Shown piece after piece: positions 1-9,292 of a stretch of 64,000 nucleotides of DNA. The stretch covers positions 6,394 to 70,393 of the forward strand of contig CAZFHA010000019.1 of NCBI GenBank assembly GCA_964518595.1, given 5' to 3'. Position 1 is the first letter of the stretch; every line of letters starts with the position of its first letter. The position numbers were made by a program, and so were the translations under genes. This DNA comes from CAZFHA01 sp964518595. Its GTDB lineage: Bacteria > Bacillota > Clostridia > Saccharofermentanales > Saccharofermentanaceae. The notes under the pieces are model-generated. The model saw only the letters and a list, made by a program, of their open reading frames with translations. It was not told the DNA's origin and did no database searches.

Positions 1-216
1 AAAGAGGCGGATGTGTCAGGCGAACTATCTGAGACCATTTATGTGTATATGAACAATACCCCTAACATCAGCGAAATTTGTCAACAGCTACATATTCATC
101 GAAATACGTTAAACTATCGATTACATCGTATTCAAGAAGTTACAAATAAGAATCCACGCACCGCTAAAGATCTTATGGTACTTTATTTAAGTGTGCTCCG
201 AAATCAGATGGCATAG
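1..216 (+). CDS. CdaR/PucR-type transcriptional regulator, C-terminal part
   Basis: The reading frame is open from the first base, so only the last 71 codons of a longer gene are present. They encode the C-terminal helix-turn-helix of the PucR/CdaR family (HTH_30), recognisable from the LSETI start, the ISEICQQLHIHRNTLNYRL helix pair and a final hydrophobic helix. In enterobacteria CdaR activates the glycerate and sugar-diacid genes, including the glycerate kinase gene garK. A glycerate kinase lies in the operon downstream here, so glycerate-type induction of that operon is a reasonable inference. The sensory N-terminus lies outside the window, so the effector cannot be judged. Confidence 0.8.
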   Translation, partial: KEADVSGELSETIYVYMNNTPNISEICQQLHIHRNTLNYRLHRIQEVTNKNPRTAKDLMVLYLSVLRNQMA

Positions 217-220
217 ATTT

Positions 221-249
221 TTGTACGGCTTGCATAATTTTTCTATAAC
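221..249 (+). promoter_or_regulatory. Candidate sigma-A promoter for the glycosyl-glycerate operon
   Basis: TTGTAC (221-226), a 17-base spacer and TATAAC (244-249) lie just after the regulator gene. They leave a leader of about 170 bases before the binding-protein gene. The match is good but no mapped start supports it. The rest of 217-428 holds no convincing gene. Confidence 0.45.
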
Positions 250-428
250 TGAATTGTGTAGGTTGTATAGTCGAACAAAGGGAAAACAGGGCGTTTGGTC
301 ATTTGAACAAGTGCTTCTTCTTATATCTGGTCATATGGACATTGTGGAAAGTGCCTTAAATTCGCTACAGTACTCCTTAAAGAAACTAAGTTCAAAAGGA
401 AAAACTTGTTAATTTTAAGGAGGACACA

Positions 429-1772
429 ATGAAACTTAAAAAAGTGATGGCTACTCTCTTGGCATCCGGATTTCTGCTTTCGGCTGCTGCATGTAGTGGC
501 GGTACAACACCTACCACATCCGGCACCACATCCGCCAGCAAAGGTGGAGAGTCTTCGGCTGCTTCAACTGCGGCCAGTTCCAGTAGTAAGGAAATCACCA
601 GCACCGAGCTGAAGATTACTTATAGCGGAACTCCAGAGGCTCATGAAAAGGAATATATCATTGATGAGTTTGTAAAGAATTTTGAAGAAGAGCACGGCGT
701 TAAGGTAACTGTTGATTTCGTTACTCAAGACGATGCTGTTAAGAAGATTCAGACTGAGCAAGAAACTGGCAACATTGTAAGTGATGTTATCTATGCTGAT
801 ACTGCTAATATGGCTCCCTACATTCAAGGTGAATGGACAGAGGATATTAGTGATATGATTCATGCCGGATCAACTATCACAGATATGTTTGATAGCTCAA
901 CCAATAAAGATGACCAAAGACTATTCGTTCCTATGAGCTTTGACGTTTATATCACTGCCGCTAATGTAAAAGCTATTAAGTATCTTCCTAAGGGCTTAAC
1001 CGAAGAGGATGTAGTTAGCGGAATCACATGGGAACAGTACGCTGAGTGGGCAAATAATATTGCTGCCGGAGAGGGCGTTGGAAAGACCATGATGCCTGCA
1101 AATATGACCGGTTCTCAGCTCTTATATCCTATGGCCGGTATGAGCTTAGCTTTTGGTGGCGGTTTCCCAGAGTTTACCTCTACCGGATTCAGCGATGCTA
1201 TGGGCGTTATTGCTAAGATGGCTGAAGGTAATGCCTTCTACCCAGAACAAGACCAATATACCGCTCCAACTGATCCAATGAAGAGTGGCGACGTTTGGTT
1301 GACCTTTGCTCACATGGCTCCTGTTGGTACTGCTGTAAACGCTGCTCCTAATGAGTGGTTGGTTGGTGCTGCTCCGAAGGGCAGTAAGGGTGCCGGTTCT
1401 ACTTCTGGTGCTTGGTGCTACGGTATTCAAAAGGGTGCACCTCACGCTGATCTGGCTGCTGCTTGGATTGACTATGTAACTACTCCGGAAGTGAACTACG
1501 ATTTCTGCTACAACATGGGTGGAGCTCTAAGTCCAATTGCCGAAGTTGGTGATTTACTGGAAGAAACCGATGTAGTAATGCGTGCAGGTATCGAAATGCT
1601 TGACTCTACTATTGTTTCCGGTGTTCCCGCAACTAAGTATACGGACTGGAATGCAGTTAAGCTTCTGTATGGTGATATTTTCAACAATATTCTTACCAAT
1701 AAAGCTGTTCCGGCCGCTTCTTTCTTAGAAGAGCAACAGGCTAAACTAGACGCTTTAAAGATTGCTGAATAA
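429..1772 (+). CDS. Sugar ABC transporter solute-binding lipoprotein (operon 1)
   Basis: The 447-residue protein begins with a lipoprotein signal peptide with the lipidated cysteine at residue 22 (LLSAAACSGG). A Ser/Thr-rich tether runs to about residue 55, followed by a family 1 (MalE/UgpB-like) extracellular binding fold. It should sit on the outer face of the membrane and deliver a sugar or glycoside to the two permeases that follow. An AAGGAGG site seven bases upstream fixes the start. The operon's cytoplasmic enzymes suggest a small glycoside of glycerate or a gluco/manno-oligosaccharide as ligand, but the sequence does not show the specificity. Confidence 0.9.
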   Translation: MKLKKVMATLLASGFLLSAAACSGGTTPTTSGTTSASKGGESSAASTAASSSSKEITSTELKITYSGTPEAHEKEYIIDEFVKNFEEEHGVKVTVDFVTQDDAVKKIQTEQETGNIVSDVIYADTANMAPYIQGEWTEDISDMIHAGSTITDMFDSSTNKDDQRLFVPMSFDVYITAANVKAIKYLPKGLTEEDVVSGITWEQYAEWANNIAAGEGVGKTMMPANMTGSQLLYPMAGMSLAFGGGFPEFTSTGFSDAMGVIAKMAEGNAFYPEQDQYTAPTDPMKSGDVWLTFAHMAPVGTAVNAAPNEWLVGAAPKGSKGAGSTSGAWCYGIQKGAPHADLAAAWIDYVTTPEVNYDFCYNMGGALSPIAEVGDLLEETDVVMRAGIEMLDSTIVSGVPATKYTDWNAVKLLYGDIFNNILTNKAVPAASFLEEQQAKLDALKIAE

Positions 1773-1797
1773 TTTACTTTCCAAAGCGATATTTTTA

Positions 1798-1829
1798 GGG
1801 GAAAGGCCTTAGGTCTTTCCCCTCCTTTT
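1798..1829 (+). terminator. Hairpin between binding-protein and permease genes
   Basis: GGGGAAAGGCC and GGTCTTTCCCC pair around a three-base loop, with one G-U pair, and are followed by TCCTTTT. It probably ends part of the transcription or protects the 3' end of the binding-protein mRNA, giving more binding protein than permease. The distal CCTCCTTTT may also pair with the next gene's ribosome binding site. Confidence 0.6.
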
Positions 1830-1844
1830 GAAAGGGAGGGAAGT

Positions 1845-2774
1845 TTGTTGAAGAGTAAGGATACTGCCCTCGGTCTTGAGGGGAAGCAAGGCCGCAAATC
1901 ACTGATTAGTAAAAAGGCTACGCCATATTTACTACTGGCTCCTGCTTTCTTGTTCTATGGTATTTTCTGGCTTATTCCAGTGGTTGACGGTATTAGAGAA
2001 GTATTTACTGGTCTGGATGGGAATTTTACCCTAACCAGTAACTTTGTCTTGATGTGGAAATCTGATTTGTTTTTGCAAGCGGTCGTTAATACAGCCTTGT
2101 TTGCGGCAATTTCAGTGGTTTTACAATATGTAATCGCTTTAGTTTTAGCTGTGTTCTTGAATATTAAATTTAGATTTTCGAATATTCTCATGTTTATTGC
2201 GATGATTCCTATGGCAATTACTCCCACCGCCGTAGCGATTCTTTGGAAGACCGGTCTGATTAAGGACGGTTGGATTAATTCATTGCTTATGAGTATCGGT
2301 CTGATTCATGAACCGATTGTATATATGAATGCTGAGGGATTTTCAGCACTATTATTAATTATCCTTATTGATACTTGGACAGTAACACCGGCGGTAATGA
2401 TTATTTTGTCGGCAGGTTTACAGGGTGTACAAAGAGAGTTGCAAGAGGCGGCCTATACCTTTGGTGCCGGAAAATGGCGCATATTCAAAGATATTACCTT
2501 GCCCATTTTGAAGCCATCAATCGTGACTTCAGTTATCTTACGCTTAATTGCCGCCATTCAGGTTTGGGCGATTGCTGTTATGGTGCTGGGTTACGGGAAG
2601 GTGCCCTTTTTGGTGGAACGGATTGCTTTCTACAAAGAAGTTATTCCCGGCGTCCCCACCAGTGAAAAACTGGCATTTACCTTGTCTTTTACCACAACCA
2701 TTGTTGTGTTTATTGTTACTATGATTTATTACAAAGTGACAAAGAAAGGCACATATTTGGAGGAGAGCCGATGA
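1845..2774 (+). CDS. Sugar ABC transporter permease, MalF/UgpA type (operon 1)
   Basis: This 309-residue inner-membrane permease has six predicted membrane segments and the cytoplasmic EAA loop that docks to the ATPase (EAAYTFGAGKWRIFKDITLP). The start is TTG, chosen because GGGAGGG sits four bases upstream and no ATG lies nearby in frame. A weak start after a hairpin fits lower expression than the binding protein. It pairs with the next permease, whose gene overlaps it by four bases (ATGA). Confidence 0.9.
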   Translation: MLKSKDTALGLEGKQGRKSLISKKATPYLLLAPAFLFYGIFWLIPVVDGIREVFTGLDGNFTLTSNFVLMWKSDLFLQAVVNTALFAAISVVLQYVIALVLAVFLNIKFRFSNILMFIAMIPMAITPTAVAILWKTGLIKDGWINSLLMSIGLIHEPIVYMNAEGFSALLLIILIDTWTVTPAVMIILSAGLQGVQRELQEAAYTFGAGKWRIFKDITLPILKPSIVTSVILRLIAAIQVWAIAVMVLGYGKVPFLVERIAFYKEVIPGVPTSEKLAFTLSFTTTIVVFIVTMIYYKVTKKGTYLEESR

Positions 2775-3811
2775 ACAGAATGAGTATTTTACAAAAGGCA
2801 ATCGTAACCATTGTATTAGCCGGTATGGTCTTTCTGGTTATTGTTCCGCTTTTGTTTTTTGTGACTGTAGCTTTTTCCAGTTCAGCTGAAATGAGCCAGT
2901 TCCCGAAACGTCTTCTTCCCACTATGTCGGTTACTGTCCTAGTTAAGCCGACGGAGAAGGGATCTTTCGAAGTTTTTCATGATAGCGGTGATGGCTACAC
3001 TTCCATTATCACTACCAAGAGTGCTTCAAAATTAGAGACCCATTTTAAACGTCAATACAATGTTACTATTTCAGGTGAGCAGCTTTTGGAGGATTTTAGC
3101 CAGACCCTTGAAAAAGGTCCGATGGAATTTACCTATCGAAAAGAAGCGCTCTATAACTTTAACCAGTTTTTCAAGATTGTAAATAATGCAGCTCCTGCAC
3201 TCAAAAACAGTATTATTGTTGCCTTCTTAACCATACTAATTTCTTTAGGCATCGGTAGTATGGCAGGCTTTGCTATGGCCAGACATAAATTTAAATTTAA
3301 AGAACAAATCAATGTAGGTATTCTAATTGTGCGTATGTTTCCGGCTGTAGGTATTACTATTCCTATGGCAGCACTGCTGATTAAGATTGGTTTGTTTGAT
3401 ACTCTTTTAGGATTAGCAATTCTCTATTCTATTCCCAACATTGCTCTGACGGCGTGGATTACCTCCAGTATTTTTATGGGTATTAGCCGTGAGTTGGAAG
3501 AGGCCAGTATGATTTTTGGGGCTAATTCTTTCAAGACCTTTATAAAGATTACTTTACCTCTGGCTTTTCCCGCTCTGGCAGCTAGTTCAATGTACGCTTT
3601 TACCACAGCTTGGAATGATACTATTTCGGCCTTGATTTTGACAAACAACAATCAAACTCTTGCCTTGGTAGTTTATAAGGCTATTGGTACTACTTCCAGT
3701 GGTATTCAGTACGCCGCTGCGGGAAGCATCATTCTTATTTTACCGGCACTAGTTTTTACCTTTATCGTACGCCGCTACATCAATCAGATGTGGGGCGGTG
3801 CCAAGATATAA
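2771..3811 (+). CDS. Sugar ABC transporter permease, MalG type, with large external loop (operon 1)
   Basis: The protein is 346 residues where MalG-type permeases are usually about 280. The extra length is a hydrophilic stretch of about 90 residues (roughly 45-135) between the first membrane segment and the conserved core, predicted to face outside. The EAA loop is present (EEASMIFGANSFKTFIKITL). The start overlaps the upstream stop as ATGA, implying translational coupling. The extra loop may contact the binding protein or substrate; that is inference. Confidence 0.88.
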   Translation: MNRMSILQKAIVTIVLAGMVFLVIVPLLFFVTVAFSSSAEMSQFPKRLLPTMSVTVLVKPTEKGSFEVFHDSGDGYTSIITTKSASKLETHFKRQYNVTISGEQLLEDFSQTLEKGPMEFTYRKEALYNFNQFFKIVNNAAPALKNSIIVAFLTILISLGIGSMAGFAMARHKFKFKEQINVGILIVRMFPAVGITIPMAALLIKIGLFDTLLGLAILYSIPNIALTAWITSSIFMGISRELEEASMIFGANSFKTFIKITLPLAFPALAASSMYAFTTAWNDTISALILTNNNQTLALVVYKAIGTTSSGIQYAAAGSIILILPALVFTFIVRRYINQMWGGAKI

Positions 3812-3832
3812 TAATCCTTAAGGAGGACGACT

Positions 3833-4936
3833 ATGAGTTATTTGGTATTGAAGGATTTAGAAAAGCGTTATACCAAGGATGGTCCGCTAATTGTTAATAA
3901 AATGAATTTATCCATTGAAAAAGAAGAGTTTATCGTTTTTCTGGGTCCTTCCGGTTGCGGAAAAACTACAACCATTCGAATGATTTCTGGTTTGGAGGAT
4001 GTATCCGGCGGTGATATCTTAATCGATGGTCAAAGTATTTTGGGCAAAAAACCGAAAGACCGTGGTGTATCAATGATTTTCCAGAGCTATGCCATTTGGC
4101 CGCATATGACGGTTTTTGATAATATTGCTTATCCTCTAAAATTGCAAAAAGTACCTAAGGCAGAGATCAAGGAGCGGGTAGAGATTGCAGCAAAAGCCAC
4201 CAGTATCGAAGGCCTGCTAAAGCGTTACCCCTCACAAATGTCTGGTGGACAACGTCAACGTGTGGCTGTTTCCAGAGCGATTGTGGTTAAGCCAAAACTC
4301 TTTTTAATGGATGAGCCATTATCCAATCTGGATGCCAAGCTTCGGGTTACTATGCGTACAGAACTAAAAAATATTCATATGAAAGAGCATTCAACTAGTA
4401 TTTTTGTTACCCATGACCAGGCAGAGGCTATGAGCTTGGCTGACAGAATTGTGGTTATGTACAAGGGTAATATTGAGCAAATTGGTACGCCTATGCAAGT
4501 TTATCGAGATAGCGCTACTAAATTTGTTGCTTCCTTCATTGGGACTCCGCCAACTAACTTTTTTGAAGTTGCTATTGAGAAGAGTGATGATGGTCTTGTA
4601 GCGGCTAATGGGGATGTCCGTTACACCATTCCTCAAGCTTTGACAAAGTCTTTGGAAGCTTATATTGGTAAGCCGGTGGATTTCGGTGTGAGACCGGAAT
4701 TTATTGCTGTTGACCCAAGCCTTACAAAGGGTCAAGGCTATTTGTGTGATACCACCATTAATTTTGTCGAGCCGCAGGGGAGCTATTCTATTCTTATCAG
4801 CCAGCTTTCCTCCAGTGAAGTAAAAATTGTTACTTCTGATTATATGGAAATGGCTCTGGGAACAAAGGTTTCGCTTCATGTCAAAGACGACCAAGTGATG
4901 TTTTTTGACAAGGATACCGGCAAGCGAATTCGTTAA
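3833..4936 (+). CDS. Sugar ABC transporter ATPase, MsmX/UgpC/MalK type
   Basis: The 367-residue ATPase has a Walker A motif GPSGCGKTT at 38-46, the signature SGGQRQR at 137-143, Walker B with D160-E161 and the switch histidine H194. A C-terminal OB/TOBE regulatory region follows. It energises the permease pair upstream. It is the only ABC ATPase gene in the window although three more solute-binding proteins, two of them with their own permease pairs, are present. It may therefore serve them too, as MsmX does in Bacillus subtilis. The start is fixed by AAGGAGG upstream. Confidence 0.93.
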   Translation: MSYLVLKDLEKRYTKDGPLIVNKMNLSIEKEEFIVFLGPSGCGKTTTIRMISGLEDVSGGDILIDGQSILGKKPKDRGVSMIFQSYAIWPHMTVFDNIAYPLKLQKVPKAEIKERVEIAAKATSIEGLLKRYPSQMSGGQRQRVAVSRAIVVKPKLFLMDEPLSNLDAKLRVTMRTELKNIHMKEHSTSIFVTHDQAEAMSLADRIVVMYKGNIEQIGTPMQVYRDSATKFVASFIGTPPTNFFEVAIEKSDDGLVAANGDVRYTIPQALTKSLEAYIGKPVDFGVRPEFIAVDPSLTKGQGYLCDTTINFVEPQGSYSILISQLSSSEVKIVTSDYMEMALGTKVSLHVKDDQVMFFDKDTGKRIR

Positions 4937-4967
4937 ACCTGGGAGCAGACAGAAGGAGGCGACAGCA

Positions 4968-7580
4968 GTGGAGAAAGTAATTGTAGTGGCATCAACCCAC
5001 TGGGATCGAGAATGGTATCGGACTTTTAGCGAGTTTCAAATTCGCCTCTGGGAGCTGTTTGATCAGGTACTTGTTCTTCTGGAAGAAAATAAAATTCCCT
5101 CTTACACTTTTGACGGGCAAGTGGTGGTGCTGGAAGATTATCTGGAAGTGAGACCTGAGAATCGCCCCCGTATCCAAAAACTTGTAGCTGAAAAGCGGCT
5201 TTTCTTTGGGCCTTTGTACAATCTACCGGATGAATTTTTGTCCGGTGGTGAAGCTTTGATTCGGAATTTTCTGATTGGAGATCAGCTCTGTAAGGACATT
5301 GGCGGAAAAGTAAGTGCTGGTTATGTGCCTGATAATTTCGGGCATATTTCCCAACTTCCTCAGATTCTTCAGGGTGTCGGGATTGATACTGCCATGTTTT
5401 TCCGAGGCATGGATTTGGAGCGTGTGGGTAGCAAGGAATTTTGGTGGCAAGCGCCTGATGGCAGTCGTGTACTTGGAGAGTATATGCTTTTGGGCTATTG
5501 GAGCCTAAAAAGTTGGGGACGAATGGAAGAATCCGTTGTTGAGCATTTCCGGCGGGCACACAATACTTTAGCTCAGAGTAGCCGTCTACAATGTACCCTG
5601 CTGATTAATGGATCGGATCATCTTTTACAGGATCCGGAGTTTGCCAACAATTTAGAACAGGTTTCCAAAGCTTTTCCAGATTTAGAAATTAGGGACGGTA
5701 GTTTTGAGGATTATGGGCGCCTACTGTGGCAGCAGTGGGAAGAGCAAAAAACTTCCTTACCGGTGGTCTACGGTGAATTGAGGGACTTTCGTTATGGTCC
5801 TGATCCTACGGCAGTTACTTCTTGCCGGAGTTATCTGAAGCGCAAGCTTTTTCAGGCCATAAGGGAAATCAGCCGATATGCAGAGCCCTTTTATGCTTTG
5901 TTGTCAGAGGCTGAGGTTACCTATCCTCAGGGCATTTTTACCAAAGCTTGGAAGGATTTACTCAAGGCCTTGGGGCACGATGGGGTTACCGGCTGTTCTT
6001 CTGATGCAGTAGAAAAAGATATTGAGAGTTATATTGATCACAGCTTTCAAGCCGCCAGTCGATTGGTGGAGTTAGCTTTTGAAAAAATTGATCTTTCCTT
6101 AGAGGGTAAGGAAGGTCAGCTCTTGATATTTAATCCCGGTTTGTTTGCTTATAGTGGAATTATTGAGACTGTGGTGGCCATTGAGGATGAGAAGGCTAAA
6201 GATTTTTGCCTTTATGATCCCAGTGGAGAATTAGTTGAGTGGGAATATGTGAGACAGTGGAGTGATGTTATTACCCGGGAATTTCCCTATAATAGCAAAG
6301 AACGTATCCGGCGTCAGTGTTTTTTGATTCGTTTCAAGGTTAAGGATTTATCGCCTTTAGGCATAAGTTGTTTTCGCTTTTGTCATAGCCCTCTACGGGA
6401 GATGCGCCAGAAGGAATGGGTAACCCGGCTTATGCCCAGCCAAAATTTTATTGAAAACGAATACTATCGGATTGATGTTCTGGCAGATGCTTCTTTGCGG
6501 GTATTTGTTAAAAGAACCGGTAAGACCTATGAAGGGCTTAACCGGTTAATCAGCAGAGGGGAGGCAGGGGATGAGTATCAGCATGTTTCGCCCTTGGCAG
6601 ATGAACACACCTTCCCCGTTTTACGCGGTTATTCATTAGAACAAAATTCTGTCTTGTCTAGTACTTTACGGATTCGCGGAGAATTGGGGCTCCCCGTAAA
6701 GGCAAAGAGTGACTATCTTGAGCGAGATAGCCGACGTTCTATCTGTGATTTCGAAACCGTTGTTACCCTTTATCAGGACTGTCCAAGAATCGAGTTTAAG
6801 ACTAGTTTCAATAACCAAGCTGTAGATCATATTTTATCAGCTACTTTTCCCACCGATTTTCGGGAGGCTAAGGTTTTTTCTCAGATGGCTTTTGATCATG
6901 TGGAGAGGGATGGACAGCTATTTTCTTTCCGGGAAGAGCTTAAATCGACCCAGTCCCTGCTACAGCCCTTGGAGCAGTACGCCGGACTTAGCCAGGATGA
7001 GTCGGTTTTAGCCCTGACAACCCGTGGCATTTATGAATTTCAAACTAAAGAGCATCTTCAGGGTACTTGTCTCTATTTAACGCTACTCCGAAGTACCAGT
7101 TGGCTGTTTCATGGTCTTCCTTTGAATTATCAGGATGGACAACATAGCACTACACCTCTGGTAGAAACCATGGACAGCCGTGAACTGGGTCAGGCTACCT
7201 TCGAGTATGCTCTTCTCTTGGATTACTCCGATCTGAAGACGGAGGCGGAGGCTTATCGCTATCCACCCAGAGCGTTTACCCGTCAGGCTTCCGGGGGGAG
7301 TGCTCCACTGACAAACCTACCTAAAATACATGTTTCAGATCCTCGATTGGCCATTAGCTGCTTTAAGAAGGCTGAGCAGGATGGGGATTTGTTGCTTCGT
7401 TTATATAACACCTCAGATGAGGCTTTTTCTTTCGAGATACGTTGCGAAGGGAACTTTAACCAGGTATCTTCCTGCAATTTACTGGAGGAAGAGATTGCAA
7501 GCTTTCCTATTTGTGACGGAATTTTTCACGGACAAACTGAGGCGAGAAAAATAATTACCTATAAGATTGGCAGGAGATAA
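4968..7580 (+). CDS. GH38 alpha-mannosidase family enzyme, possibly mannosylglycerate hydrolase
   Basis: An 870-residue cytoplasmic protein with GH38 hallmarks: the N-terminal metal-site motif THWDREWY (His11, Asp13), the catalytic PDNFGH (Asp122, expected nucleophile) and the GSDH segment (Asp217, His218). An AAGGAGG eight bases before GTG 4968 decides the start over an upstream in-frame codon that would run into the ATPase gene. There is no signal peptide, so the substrate must be imported first. The best known bacterial relatives are MngB-type enzymes that split 2-O-mannosyl-D-glycerate, or its 6-phosphate, into mannose and glycerate. A glycerate kinase two genes downstream supports that reading. 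Plain alpha-mannosidase activity on oligosaccharides remains possible. Confidence 0.85.
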   Translation: MEKVIVVASTHWDREWYRTFSEFQIRLWELFDQVLVLLEENKIPSYTFDGQVVVLEDYLEVRPENRPRIQKLVAEKRLFFGPLYNLPDEFLSGGEALIRNFLIGDQLCKDIGGKVSAGYVPDNFGHISQLPQILQGVGIDTAMFFRGMDLERVGSKEFWWQAPDGSRVLGEYMLLGYWSLKSWGRMEESVVEHFRRAHNTLAQSSRLQCTLLINGSDHLLQDPEFANNLEQVSKAFPDLEIRDGSFEDYGRLLWQQWEEQKTSLPVVYGELRDFRYGPDPTAVTSCRSYLKRKLFQAIREISRYAEPFYALLSEAEVTYPQGIFTKAWKDLLKALGHDGVTGCSSDAVEKDIESYIDHSFQAASRLVELAFEKIDLSLEGKEGQLLIFNPGLFAYSGIIETVVAIEDEKAKDFCLYDPSGELVEWEYVRQWSDVITREFPYNSKERIRRQCFLIRFKVKDLSPLGISCFRFCHSPLREMRQKEWVTRLMPSQNFIENEYYRIDVLADASLRVFVKRTGKTYEGLNRLISRGEAGDEYQHVSPLADEHTFPVLRGYSLEQNSVLSSTLRIRGELGLPVKAKSDYLERDSRRSICDFETVVTLYQDCPRIEFKTSFNNQAVDHILSATFPTDFREAKVFSQMAFDHVERDGQLFSFREELKSTQSLLQPLEQYAGLSQDESVLALTTRGIYEFQTKEHLQGTCLYLTLLRSTSWLFHGLPLNYQDGQHSTTPLVETMDSRELGQATFEYALLLDYSDLKTEAEAYRYPPRAFTRQASGGSAPLTNLPKIHVSDPRLAISCFKKAEQDGDLLLRLYNTSDEAFSFEIRCEGNFNQVSSCNLLEEEIASFPICDGIFHGQTEARKIITYKIGRR

Positions 7581-7581
7581 T

Positions 7582-9246
7582 ATGAGTACAATGAAAGACT
7601 ATTTAGAGATCCTTTATCCGGAGACCTGGTCATCGGTGCTCTCTCAAGTAGAGAACTTGATTAAAAAGTGGCAGGGCGATGTTTTCCCTAGTTATCCTTG
7701 GGTTGATAATAAAGATATTTTGATGATTGCCTATGGAGATGCTTTTCAGGCTCAGGGGGAAGCGCCCTTGGCAACACTGAAAGCATTTATGGATACAGAA
7801 TTTCGTGAAGAGATTAATTTGATCCATTTGTTACCGATGTTTCCTTATTCTTCTGATGATGGTTTTTCTGTAATTGATTTCCGTGAGATTAATCCTGATT
7901 ATGGTAATTGGGAAGATATTGATAATTTAAAGAAGAACTACCAGCTAATGTTCGATGCGGTAATCAACCATGTTTCGGCTCAAAGTCATTACTTTAAAAA
8001 TTACCTGAACAAAGTCGTTCCTTATGATGGCTACTTTATTGAGGCTGATCCCTCTGCAGATTACTCTCAGGTTACTCGTCCCCGGGCTTTACCTTTGCTA
8101 ACGGCGGTTACTACTGCTCAAGGAGAAAAGCATGTTTGGACGACTTTCAGCGAAGACCAAATTGACTTAAATTATGAGAATCCGGCGGTACTCCTGGAAA
8201 TGCTGGACATTCTTTTGCTTTATGCGGCTAAAGGTGCTAGATTCATCCGCTTTGATGCTATTGGCTTTGCTTGGAAAAAAGCCAACACTACTTGTATGCA
8301 TTTACCCGAGGTTCATGCTTTAGTTAAACTTATGCGCAGTGTTCTGCAGACTTGTGCTCCGGGTTGCACCATCATTACTGAAACTAACGTTCCTCATGTA
8401 GATAATATCAGTTATTTTGGAAACGGACATGATGAAGCTGGCATGGTATATCAATTTCCTTTACCTCCGCTGGTTCTTTTTTCTTTCCTTTCGCAAAAAG
8501 CGACAGCACTAACGAATTGGGCTCGAAGCTTGGAGCCTACTTCCCCTGAAACCACCTACTTTAATTTTCTGGCCTCTCATGATGGGATTGGTATGCGTCC
8601 AGTGGAAGATATCTTAACCGAAGCAGAGCGTCAATTAATGGTTGATGAGGTATTAGCCAGAGGGGGAGAAGTTGGTTTCAGAACCTTGCCCGATGGCGGA
8701 CAAGCTCCTTATGAATTGAATATTAATTATCTTGATGCTGTAGCCGCCGATGCAGAAACCCCAGAGGAAATGGCGCAGAAGTTTTTAGCTTCCCAGTCTA
8801 TTCTACTTTCCATGATGGGAATGCCAGCCATTTACTATCATAGCTTAGTGGGAAGTCGCGGTTTTCGCCAGGGCTATCTTGAATCCGGTATTAAACGCCG
8901 AATTAACCGGGAAAAGCTTCTGGCCCGTCAGGTTTCTGCAGAAATACATCAAGAGGGAACGCTGCGTCATTATGTTACTACAGGTTATAAGAAGTTGTTA
9001 CGGATTCGTAAGGCTGAGAAAGCTTTTATTCCTAATAGTCCTCAGGAAGTTTTAAACCTAAAGCCGGAAGTTTTTGCCTTAGTTAGAGGTGAGGGCGCTG
9101 AAAAGATCCTTCTTTTAGTTAATGTGTCAGCTCAATCTGTGGCTGTGGATTTACCCTTTGCCGGGATTAATTTGCTTACCGATGAGGCTGTAGCTCAGAC
9201 TATCTCACTTAAGCCTTGGGAATACTCCTGGATTAAGGCTCAATAA
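7582..9246 (+). CDS. GH13_18 sucrose-phosphorylase-type enzyme, probably glucosylglycerate phosphorylase
   Basis: A 554-residue alpha-amylase-clan enzyme with the expected nucleophile Asp225 (RFDAIGFA), acid/base Glu267 (TETNVPH) and transition-state Asp334 (ASHDGIG). The length matches the YcjM-type glucosylglycerate phosphorylases (about 560) better than true sucrose phosphorylases (about 490-500). Such enzymes convert 2-O-alpha-glucosyl-D-glycerate plus phosphate to glucose 1-phosphate and glycerate. The neighbouring glycerate kinase would use the glycerate. AGGAGA five bases before ATG 7582 sets the start, only one base after the GH38 stop. Glucosylglycerol or sucrose phosphorylase are alternatives. 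Confidence 0.83.
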   Translation: MSTMKDYLEILYPETWSSVLSQVENLIKKWQGDVFPSYPWVDNKDILMIAYGDAFQAQGEAPLATLKAFMDTEFREEINLIHLLPMFPYSSDDGFSVIDFREINPDYGNWEDIDNLKKNYQLMFDAVINHVSAQSHYFKNYLNKVVPYDGYFIEADPSADYSQVTRPRALPLLTAVTTAQGEKHVWTTFSEDQIDLNYENPAVLLEMLDILLLYAAKGARFIRFDAIGFAWKKANTTCMHLPEVHALVKLMRSVLQTCAPGCTIITETNVPHVDNISYFGNGHDEAGMVYQFPLPPLVLFSFLSQKATALTNWARSLEPTSPETTYFNFLASHDGIGMRPVEDILTEAERQLMVDEVLARGGEVGFRTLPDGGQAPYELNINYLDAVAADAETPEEMAQKFLASQSILLSMMGMPAIYYHSLVGSRGFRQGYLESGIKRRINREKLLARQVSAEIHQEGTLRHYVTTGYKKLLRIRKAEKAFIPNSPQEVLNLKPEVFALVRGEGAEKILLLVNVSAQSVAVDLPFAGINLLTDEAVAQTISLKPWEYSWIKAQ

Positions 9247-9292
9247 ATTTATCGTTATATCATGCTAATTTCGTAAAAAGAAGGGTAATAGA

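Noticed and set aside
191..412. Open frame of 73 codons after the CdaR-type gene
   Set aside because: It starts inside the regulator's 3' end, has no ribosome binding site and shows no family resemblance; the region reads better as promoter and leader.
4391..4894. Leftward frame of 167 codons inside the ATPase gene
   Set aside because: The sense frame carries ATPase motifs through this stretch; the antisense frame has none.
5026..5559. Leftward frame of 177 codons inside the GH38 gene
   Set aside because: It overlaps conserved GH38 catalytic motifs, has no ribosome binding site and its protein looks random.
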